A stretch of DNA of 8,833 nucleotides from Ignavibacteria bacterium (lineage in GTDB: Bacteria > Bacteroidota > Ignavibacteria > UBA10030 > UBA6906): the NCBI GenBank assembly GCA_029859455.1, contig JAOUDE010000097.1, positions 1-8,833 of the forward strand, written 5' to 3'. Position 1 is the first letter of the stretch, and each line of letters begins with the position of its first letter. The translations under genes and the position numbers were made by a program. This document shows positions 1 through 5,615 of this stretch, piece after piece. Under the pieces are notes generated by a model. That model was given only the letters and a program-made list of their open reading frames with translations, did no database searches and was not told the DNA's origin.

Positions 1-352
1 CGCCGGTGCGAAGAGCCGTAAGAGAATCCCCCTCCAGGATCGCCATCGGTCCTCCGGTCGCCCCGTCGAATAACAGCATCAATCCATGAATCGTCGGGAG
101 GCCGAGATCCGGGTTGTTGCGGAACAGAGTCACGGTCTTGACACCGAGGGCTTCCGACGCGGGGAGATAAGAGGGCATGAACAGAGCGACCCCGTCCGTC
201 GGACCGACGTCGATCCTTGACCTGGGGGGAACAACAGCGTCACCGGAACTGATCGCAATGAACGCGGAACGCATGACGCCGATCATTTCCGTCATCGTGA
301 TCGCGCGGCGAATGTCCGACGCACGGTAGCATGGAATCGCCATCGAAGACAT
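1..352 (-). CDS. Ornithine cyclodeaminase/mu-crystallin family protein, probable delta1-pyrroline-2-carboxylate reductase (partial, 3' end outside window)
   Basis: My translation of the minus strand gives an open frame of about 117 codons running off the left edge, roughly the N-terminal third of a family usually near 320-330 residues. It shows family landmarks in order: an N-terminal helix with the MxxAF-like pattern (MRSAFIAI), PPRSRID, MPSYLP, LGVKTVTLFRNN, GLPTIHGLMLLFD and LEGDSLTALRTG at the cut edge. The family includes ornithine cyclodeaminase, ketimine reductase and NAD(P)H-dependent delta1-pyrroline-2-carboxylate reductase. The Rossmann NAD(P) domain lies outside the window. The gene lies directly behind a predicted trans-3-hydroxy-L-proline dehydratase, whose product is delta1-pyrroline-2-carboxylate, so reduction to L-proline is the best inferred role. 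The start may be the ATG at 352 that overlaps the upstream stop (TGATG), or the in-frame ATG at 343. No Shine-Dalgarno is evident, which fits translational coupling. Family call is strong; exact substrate rests on context. Confidence 0.85.
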   Translation of the reverse strand, partial: MSSMAIPCYRASDIRRAITMTEMIGVMRSAFIAISSGDAVVPPRSRIDVGPTDGVALFMPSYLPASEALGVKTVTLFRNNPDLGLPTIHGLMLLFDGATGGPMAILEGDSLTALRTG

Positions 353-1392
353 CAGCGGAGGAGGAACCCGTCCTTCAGCGGATCCAGCGGGTCGAGGAAG
401 AACTGATGACGGCCCGTTATGAATGCTCTGCCGAAGACCTCCGGGTCGACGAATGGAAACGGGTCGCCCGGAGATTCTGCAATCACCTTTCCGGTGAAGG
501 TCGTTCCGAGAATGCTCTCGATGACGATCTCCTCACCCGTCCCGATCTCCTTTCGTGCATGGTGGATCGCCAGTCTCGCACTCACCCCCGTACCGGTCGG
601 GCTCCGGTCCACCTCGCCGTCTGCAAAAATGCAGACGTTCCGGCTGTGAGAGCCGGGAGAGACGGGCGCCCCTGTGAAGATAACTCCATAAAGGAACTCC
701 AGGTCCTTCTTCTCCCCGGGGTGATGAAGATCGACAGACCGGAGCTGGCGTTTGATCGCCCTCCCCGCCTCTCTCAGCTGGGAGACGTGATGCCCATCCA
801 GCCGAAGGCCGATTTGCTCCACACCAACAAAGGCATAGAATGCACCCCCGAAGGCAATATCATAACGCACTCTTCCGATCTCCGGAACAGTTGTCTCCTG
901 GTCCAGACAGACAACAAACGAGGGAACATTCTGAAAACGGACACGTTCCACAATGCCCCCCGATTCCTCGACGAACGCGGTCACTGCCCCCGCCGGGGTA
1001 TCGATGACGATCCTGGTTTCAGGAGCTGTCCTCGGGACCATCCCTGTCTCCACTGCAACAGTTGCAACCGCAATGATGCCGTGTCCGCACATGGTGCTGT
1101 ATCCCTCGTTGTGAAGGAAGAGGACACCAAATGCGGCGTCCGGTGACTGCGGAGGAACAATGACACACCCGTACATATCGGCGTGGCCGCGCGGTTCCCA
1201 CATCAGCGCTGTCCGGATGCTGTCGGCGTGCGTCCGGAAGGACTGGCGCTTCTCCAGAATCGACCCTCCCTTCAGTTCCGGGAATCCCGCAAGGATGACC
1301 CGGAGGGGTTCCCCCGCTGTGTGCGCGTCGATTGCTGTGATTGTTACCATCCCGGTCGGCGGGCGCCATGCAAGGGCGGCGGAGAGGTCCAT
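352..1392 (-). CDS. Trans-3-hydroxy-L-proline dehydratase (proline racemase superfamily)
   Basis: This 346-residue cytoplasmic protein has the proline racemase fold along its whole length, with no signal peptide. Visible motifs are HTAGEPLR (about residues 24-31), the first catalytic site MCGHG with Cys102, and the second site DRSPTGTG (262-269). In proline racemase and 4-hydroxyproline 2-epimerase the second site normally carries Cys. Thr here (Thr266) is the known signature of trans-3-hydroxy-L-proline dehydratase (EC 4.2.1.77; human L3HYPDH type), which removes water to give delta1-pyrroline-2-carboxylate. The C-terminal block ITGRHQFFLDPLDPL is typical of the family. The start at 1392 is chosen because AGGAGG lies 5 bases upstream. 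A shorter start at Met15 would match many homologues but has no ribosome site. The ATG overlaps the stop of the upstream peptidase gene, and the stop overlaps a possible start of the downstream reductase gene, so the three are very likely one operon. Activity is inferred from the residue signature. Confidence 0.9.
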   Translation of the reverse strand: MDLSAALAWRPPTGMVTITAIDAHTAGEPLRVILAGFPELKGGSILEKRQSFRTHADSIRTALMWEPRGHADMYGCVIVPPQSPDAAFGVLFLHNEGYSTMCGHGIIAVATVAVETGMVPRTAPETRIVIDTPAGAVTAFVEESGGIVERVRFQNVPSFVVCLDQETTVPEIGRVRYDIAFGGAFYAFVGVEQIGLRLDGHHVSQLREAGRAIKRQLRSVDLHHPGEKKDLEFLYGVIFTGAPVSPGSHSRNVCIFADGEVDRSPTGTGVSARLAIHHARKEIGTGEEIVIESILGTTFTGKVIAESPGDPFPFVDPEVFGRAFITGRHQFFLDPLDPLKDGFLLR

Positions 1393-3116
1393 CAGGGCCT
1401 CCTGAGGAAATCTTCCCCGGTCTTTTCAGGAGCCAGGTAGGCCCACCGGAGGTCCATCGTAACATAAAAAAGGTCATCCGCGATTCTGAATTCCCGGGGG
1501 TCCACACCATCCAGATTCATTGTCTGCCAGCTGGTCGTCGGCCTGATTGTCTCGAACCGATCGGGACCGGTCGTCACACTGAGATTCATCGAAAAATCTC
1601 TCGCATCGGCGTCCCAGCGGTATTGCATCACCGTGTTCGGTCCCTGGCGGGTGATATAGACCTGCAACTCCGGAATGGCGGAGGCCCGGAAGTACTGATC
1701 GAAGAAAGGCGTGTAATCAGTTTCTGTTCGCTCATTGATGAAGGTGATGATCTCCTCCGCCGTCACCGTCTTCATGCGAAAGGTCGTTGCGAGACCCCGG
1801 ATCAGATCCCACCAGAGTTCGTCATTGCCGATCTCATGCCGCAGGGTGTTCAGCGCCAGTTGTCCTTTGTTATACATATCCCTCGATCCGGAATTGTGCA
1901 CGTTGTACACACCTGTCATCGGGCGGTCATTGGCGACACTTGATTTCTTCGCGTTGATGTAGTCGATGGCGGCTTCATAACCCCATTGTTCCTCCACGAA
2001 GATCGCCTCGGCATACGCGCCGAAGCTCTCATGGATCCACATATCCGCAATATCCTTCGCCGTGACACTGTTCCCCCACCACTCGTGCGCCGTCTCATGC
2101 ACTATAATGAAATCGAACAGAAGTCCGGTACTTGAGGACGGACCGACCGCCGATTGAGCGGTTCCGGCATACCCGTTCATGTACTGATTCCCGTACGCAA
2201 TCGCACTCTGATGTTCCATACCGAGATACGGTGTTTCCACCAGCTTGTAGCCGTCGTCCGAAAACGGATAGCGGCCGAAGTATTTCTCAAACGTTTCCAG
2301 CGTAGGGCGCACCTGCCTGAATTGCCGTGCCGCTTTTTCCCGGTTGTATGGCAGGACGTAATAGTCCAGACTCAGCGTGTCCCCATTACGGATCAGAGAG
2401 TCACTGAAGTGGTCATACGCGCCGATATTCACGGTGACGTTGTAATTGTTGATCGGGTTGCCCACAAACCAGTCGAACCGGCTCCATCCCTCCTCCGCCT
2501 CAGAAACCGAGCGGAGGCGGCCGTTCGAAATATTCTGCAGCCCGGATGGCACGGTGACACTGATCAGCATACTGTCCGGTTCATCCGCCTGATGATCCTT
2601 GTTCGGCCACCAGAGACTCGCTCCTGTTCCCTGACAGGAAACGGCGATCCATGGATTGCCTTCTGCGTCGGTCGTCCATGTAAACCCCCCGCTCCAGGGA
2701 GGCCGTTCGGCGGAGATCGGTATTCCGCCGTATCTGACAATAACCACACCGGTTTCCCCCGCAAGGTTCTCACTGGGCATGTCGAGAAAGACAGCTCCTT
2801 CTTCGCGGACATAGCGAACCTGCTCTCCACGTTCCGTCCGAATATCGCTGATAATCATCGAAGGAAAAAGATCAAGCTGCATTCTTCGGAATGGTTCGGT
2901 CACCCGGTACCGGATGAGATTCGACCCGTCAACTCTCTTTGCTTCGGGATCGACCCTGACATCAAGATGGTAATACAGGACATCATAGCAGGTACGGTAT
3001 TTGGACAGCCCTCCCCGCAGGGAGTCCGCCCTTGTGAATTCAGCCTGACTGTGCAGAAGAGATGGATACAGAATCATGATGAGGAGACCGAGGATATAGG
3101 ATCGACTGTGCGTCAT
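1392..3116 (-). CDS. Secreted M1 family zinc metallo-aminopeptidase (gluzincin)
   Basis: Predicted 574-residue exported aminopeptidase that would trim N-terminal residues from peptides in the periplasm or outside the cell. A signal peptide is seen at residues 1 to about 23 (MTHSRSYILGLLIMILYPSL, then LHS before QAEF) with no lipobox Cys. An N-terminal beta-domain follows (HLDVRVDPEAKRVDG; WWPNKDHQADEPDSM). The catalytic domain holds HETAH (340-344), then 18 residues, then Glu363 in WIHES: the HExxH-x18-E zinc site. Tyr415 in DMYNKG fits the catalytic Tyr. The exopeptidase motif GxMEN reads GMEHQ (299-303), keeping the Glu that binds the substrate amine. A short C-terminal beta-domain ends the protein; the large helical domain of classic aminopeptidase N is absent. 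The frame extends upstream to a GTG at 3194, but ATG 3116 gives a clean signal peptide and lies below a candidate promoter. Its Shine-Dalgarno is weak. The stop overlaps the dehydratase start, so it heads that operon. Confidence 0.92.
   Translation of the reverse strand: MTHSRSYILGLLIMILYPSLLHSQAEFTRADSLRGGLSKYRTCYDVLYYHLDVRVDPEAKRVDGSNLIRYRVTEPFRRMQLDLFPSMIISDIRTERGEQVRYVREEGAVFLDMPSENLAGETGVVIVRYGGIPISAERPPWSGGFTWTTDAEGNPWIAVSCQGTGASLWWPNKDHQADEPDSMLISVTVPSGLQNISNGRLRSVSEAEEGWSRFDWFVGNPINNYNVTVNIGAYDHFSDSLIRNGDTLSLDYYVLPYNREKAARQFRQVRPTLETFEKYFGRYPFSDDGYKLVETPYLGMEHQSAIAYGNQYMNGYAGTAQSAVGPSSSTGLLFDFIIVHETAHEWWGNSVTAKDIADMWIHESFGAYAEAIFVEEQWGYEAAIDYINAKKSSVANDRPMTGVYNVHNSGSRDMYNKGQLALNTLRHEIGNDELWWDLIRGLATTFRMKTVTAEEIITFINERTETDYTPFFDQYFRASAIPELQVYITRQGPNTVMQYRWDADARDFSMNLSVTTGPDRFETIRPTTSWQTMNLDGVDPREFRIADDLFYVTMDLRWAYLAPEKTGEDFLRRP
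1398..1403 (-). promoter_or_regulatory. Shine-Dalgarno AGGAGG of the dehydratase gene
   Basis: The minus strand reads AGGAGG, five bases, then ATG at 1392. It lies within the last codons of the upstream peptidase gene (the Arg-Arg-Pro end). It decides the start of the dehydratase in favour of the longer form and allows reinitiation at the TGATG junction. Confidence 0.75.
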
Positions 3117-3152
3117 GTGGGATATTCTCTGCGTGGATGTGATCAGATGAGA

Positions 3153-3181
3153 ATGGTATCGAATTATGGCCCTCGGTGCAA
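3153..3181 (-). promoter_or_regulatory. Candidate promoter of the peptidase-dehydratase-reductase operon
   Basis: The minus strand reads TTGCAC (3181-3176), 17 bases, then TACCAT (3158-3153), about 37 bases before the chosen peptidase start. The match to the sigma-70 consensus is partial (TTG core, and TA with final AT), so this is tentative. It lies downstream of the alternative GTG start at 3194, which it would exclude. Confidence 0.3.
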
Positions 3182-3224
3182 CAAGGAGGTCCACCGGGAC
3201 GTGTCTTATGTGTGTATCTACTGA

Positions 3225-3253
3225 TTGACATTGGCGGATGGAATTGGTACACT
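3225..3253 (+). promoter_or_regulatory. Predicted sigma-70 type promoter of the outer-membrane protein gene
   Basis: A perfect -35 box TTGACA (3225-3230) is followed by a 17-base spacer and a TACACT -10 box (3248-3253, four of six consensus bases). Transcription would begin near 3260, giving a leader of about 35 bases to the GTG start at 3295. The ATG at 3238 falls inside the spacer, so it cannot be the translation start if this promoter is used. Confidence 0.6.
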
Positions 3254-3283
3254 GCCAAATAGTTATTCAATGTTCCAAACAAC

Positions 3284-3288
3284 GGAGA
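3284..3288 (+). promoter_or_regulatory. Shine-Dalgarno GGAGA deciding a GTG start
   Basis: GGAGA lies six bases before GTG 3295. The earlier in-frame ATG at 3238 has only a GGCGG touching the ATG, which is too close. With the promoter at 3225-3253, this favours GTG 3295. Confidence 0.55.
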
Positions 3289-3294
3289 ACCAGA

Positions 3295-4809
3295 GTGCGA
3301 TGTTCGATCCTGTTGGAACGGCTGGTACCGGCTCTCACACTTTTCTTCTTTTGTTTCAGCGACACCGCGCAGTCTCAGTATTACTTCAACCCCGGCGGAA
3401 GTTTTCAACGGCCTGACTCCACGGCCAGTCTGTCGGTCGAAGAACTGAGCTTCCCCGTTCTCTCGATCGACATGAGGTCAGCGGGGATGGGATTGACCTC
3501 GATTTCCGATACTCTTGCTGACAACGCGCTGCAAATCAACCCTGCCCTCAGAGCCGGACGGACCGGTTTTCACGGTTCTTTTGTCGTGTACGGCGCAATA
3601 CCTGTCCGCACATTCGACGCGATCACATTTCTGGGAAACAGCGAAGGGGAGTTCATCAGCGGAAGCACAGCCAAGGATCTCTACGACGTCGTCAACGCGT
3701 ACTCAAACGATCCTTCACTCCTCCCCGAGGTGAGCGCTGCGATTCAGAGACTGCTCGAGGTTCCAAGGACAATGGTGGAGCAGTTGGTGGGCGATCCGAA
3801 CAATCCGGACCAGAACGGAGCGAACCTTGCTGCCAATTTCCAGTTCCAGATAGGACAATTCGGTGGTTCCGTGATGGCGTACGGACAGTCCGGCTTTGTT
3901 ATCGACATGGGATCGGTGTACAACGAATTCCTCAATGTACTCCTCACCACCAACTTCCAGGACACGTCTGATGTTATCGAAGCGATCTCGCGCCTCCAGG
4001 GAATCACCGACTTCATTGTGGATCCAACAACCGGAGCTGTCTCTGCGGAGGCATTTCCAACGATGTATGCGGTGAGCTTCGCGGATATCGTGGGTACTCT
4101 GGGTTACGGATACCGGGTCTCCGACCAGATCGATCTTGGAGTGAATCTCAAGGTTCTGAACAGGCGATTCTCTTTTGACCGGCTCTCGTACAACGACGCG
4201 GAAGATATTGCGCAGAACTTCCTGAGCGACCTGGAGACAGGAACCACCGGTTTTACCGCGGATGTGGGCGCAATGCTGCGGTTCCACCCTCAGGTGGAGA
4301 TCGGGGTCAGTCTTCAGAATATCATTCCGTTCCAGTCACTGAGCTCTTCGTATGAATTCAGGCGGACGAACACGACCATTACCCATGAAAGAGACGCGAA
4401 CGGGAACTTCATTTTGAACAGCAGCGGAGACACCTCGCTGGTGGCAATTGTCCAGAACGTTACAGTCAATGGACCGGCGAAACTCACCCTCCCGTTCATT
4501 GCCACCACCGGGGCAGTTTTTCATGCGCTTGAAGATCTTGATTTCGCTATCGAGTGGGTGGACATGTTCGCCCAGCAGGAGAAACGGTATGAGGCCTATT
4601 TCGACCGTATTCGTCTCGGAGCCGAATACCGATTCCATTTGCTCGGAAACGTCCTGATGATTCCTGTTCGCATGGGACTCTCGGAAGGGGTCCCTACGTT
4701 TGGTTTCGGGGCAAATTTCGGCGACATCCTGATGCTTGATCTTGCATATTTCGGTTCCAACTTCAGGAAGGCGCCGGCGTACGGGGCTCAGCTTCGGGTC
4801 AGGTGGTAG
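3295..4809 (+). CDS. Outer-membrane beta-barrel protein, TraF/PorV/FadL-like
   Basis: A protein of about 504 residues from GTG 3295 (523 if ATG 3238 were used). The N-terminus is an export signal: a basic start, the hydrophobic run VPALTLFFFCF and a probable cut after DTAQS before QYYFNPGG. The mature start carries SAGMGLTSISDTLADNALQ followed by NPA, the pattern of TraF-like and PorV/FadL-like barrels (a small-residue-rich stretch before Asn-Pro-Ala). The remainder alternates hydrophobic and polar residues with aromatic girdles, for example VGTLGYGYRVSDQIDLGVNL and VDMFAQQEKRYEAYFDRIRL, and the last residue is Trp (LRVRW), a typical C-terminal barrel signal. An inserted helical-looking region lies near residues 100-160. 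I infer an outer-membrane location; cargo or partner is unknown. It is monocistronic, with its own strong promoter and a terminator just after the stop. The family name is less sure than the barrel nature. Confidence 0.85.
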   Translation: MRCSILLERLVPALTLFFFCFSDTAQSQYYFNPGGSFQRPDSTASLSVEELSFPVLSIDMRSAGMGLTSISDTLADNALQINPALRAGRTGFHGSFVVYGAIPVRTFDAITFLGNSEGEFISGSTAKDLYDVVNAYSNDPSLLPEVSAAIQRLLEVPRTMVEQLVGDPNNPDQNGANLAANFQFQIGQFGGSVMAYGQSGFVIDMGSVYNEFLNVLLTTNFQDTSDVIEAISRLQGITDFIVDPTTGAVSAEAFPTMYAVSFADIVGTLGYGYRVSDQIDLGVNLKVLNRRFSFDRLSYNDAEDIAQNFLSDLETGTTGFTADVGAMLRFHPQVEIGVSLQNIIPFQSLSSSYEFRRTNTTITHERDANGNFILNSSGDTSLVAIVQNVTVNGPAKLTLPFIATTGAVFHALEDLDFAIEWVDMFAQQEKRYEAYFDRIRLGAEYRFHLLGNVLMIPVRMGLSEGVPTFGFGANFGDILMLDLAYFGSNFRKAPAYGAQLRVRW

Positions 4810-4814
4810 AGACA

Positions 4815-4862
4815 GACCTCCACAAAAAAACCGCGCTGCATGCGCGGTTTTTTCTGGAGGTC
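4815..4862. terminator. Bidirectional nested-hairpin terminator
   Basis: Outer arms GACCTCCA (4815-4822) and TGGAGGTC (4855-4862) pair perfectly. Inside, CCGCGC (4831-4836) pairs with GCGCGG (4842-4847) around a TGCAT loop. The inner stem is flanked by seven A on the left and six T on the right, so it ends in a U-run when read from either strand. It starts five bases after the plus-strand stop at 4809 and ten bases after the minus-strand stop at 4873, so it serves both convergent genes. Confidence 0.93.
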
Positions 4863-4872
4863 CAACGGTCAG

Positions 4873-5409
4873 CTACAAACCAACAGCCGCTCCGATACTG
4901 ATGAACGGAGTCCAGTCGTCATACGGTGACTTCGAGTTTTGAAGTACGTCGACCAGGACCTCAACATAGAGTCCTGCATTCGGAGAGATCTGTTGGATAT
5001 ACCCTCCGCCGACAAGCAGAAACGGTACGCCGAATCTGTCGAGCGGCGAATCATAGCTCATGTACACGAATTCTGTATGGAGATAGGCCTGCGGGACAAA
5101 TCTGTACCTGCCGAACACGCTTCCGCCGAAATTGTGCCAGGTAACATCCTGTGCAAACCTTGAATCGTTGATGTATTCGTAAATCGCCTTGACACCACCC
5201 GATATCTTCGGTGTAAAATTGTAACCGACCATCGGCTGGAGGCTCAGCCTGAAATAACTCCCGAAACTCACCCCGACTGTCCCCCCGTAGAACACCTTGC
5301 TACGGCCAGTCTCTGCAGTCGGCGGCGGAACCATGGTTGTATCTGATGATTGCGCTGAGACTTCTGCAACGGTGAGCAGACAAACAACCAATCCTGTCAC
5401 AAACTTCAT
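4873..5409 (-). CDS. Small outer-membrane beta-barrel protein, function unknown
   Basis: A 178-residue exported protein. Residues 1-19 form a signal peptide (MKFVTGLVVCLLTVAEVSA, cut before QSSDTT). A Pro/Thr-rich linker follows (TTMVPPPTAE), then about 140 residues of alternating hydrophobic and polar strands rich in Tyr, Phe and Gly: VFYGGTVGVSFGSYFRLSLQ, KISGGVKAIYEYI, GGSVFGRYRFV, LHTEFVYMSY, FGVPFLLVGGGYIQ, GLYVEVLVDVL and WTPFISIGAAVGL. The size and pattern fit an eight-stranded OmpA/OmpX-like barrel. The final residue is Leu rather than an aromatic. A strong GGAGGG (5416-5421) lies six bases before the ATG. The gene is convergent with the larger outer-membrane protein and shares its terminator. 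No specific role can be read. Confidence 0.88.
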   Translation of the reverse strand: MKFVTGLVVCLLTVAEVSAQSSDTTMVPPPTAETGRSKVFYGGTVGVSFGSYFRLSLQPMVGYNFTPKISGGVKAIYEYINDSRFAQDVTWHNFGGSVFGRYRFVPQAYLHTEFVYMSYDSPLDRFGVPFLLVGGGYIQQISPNAGLYVEVLVDVLQNSKSPYDDWTPFISIGAAVGL

Positions 5410-5615
5410 AACGGTCCCTCCAAATTCTGATACAATCCATCTCCGCCAAAACGAATCATTGATAGTGATTATTTATGTTCGATGCAAATACAGTCGATCA
5501 ACCGCATTGATGGCAAGGGTTCTTCGTCGTCCCTGCAACGGCCTGAGATTGTCGAGCCATGAATGCCGGGCATCAATTCACCAAACGAATCGATGCACCC
5601 TTGCCGAACAGATTC
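5410..5615. other. Intergenic region between the small barrel gene and the DUF885 gene
   Basis: About 206 bases without a credible gene. It holds the ribosome site and candidate promoter of the small barrel gene in the left half. I see no strong terminator for the DUF885 gene in the right half, so read-through into the small barrel gene is possible. Confidence 0.6.
5459..5487 (-). promoter_or_regulatory. Candidate promoter of the small barrel gene
   Basis: The minus strand reads TTGCAT (5487-5482), 17 bases, then TATCAA (5464-5459), about 50 bases before the ATG at 5409, in an AT-richer stretch. Matches are partial. An alternative reading would use the ATAAAT nearby. Confidence 0.3.

Noticed and set aside
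331..1146. Plus-strand open frame of 271 codons
   Set aside because: It is antisense to the dehydratase, which has full-length family motifs and a ribosome site. The plus-strand product has low-complexity Arg/Pro/His composition and no recognisable domain.
352..1392. Annotation as proline racemase or 4-hydroxyproline epimerase
   Set aside because: Thr replaces the second catalytic Cys, which removes the two-base racemisation mechanism and matches the dehydratase subgroup.
1341..1943. Plus-strand open frame of 200 codons across the peptidase/dehydratase junction
   Set aside because: It spans two well-supported minus-strand genes antisense, and its product is Arg/His/Ile-rich with no family resemblance.
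2154..3224. Plus-strand open frame of 356 codons opposite the M1 peptidase
   Set aside because: The minus-strand product has a complete zinc site and signal peptide. The plus frame has no ribosome site or coherent domain and is a coding shadow from the skewed codon use.
3231..3259. Inverted repeat TTGGC-N19-GCCAA overlapping the barrel gene promoter
   Set aside because: Only five bases per arm with wide spacing; expected often by chance, so not called an operator.
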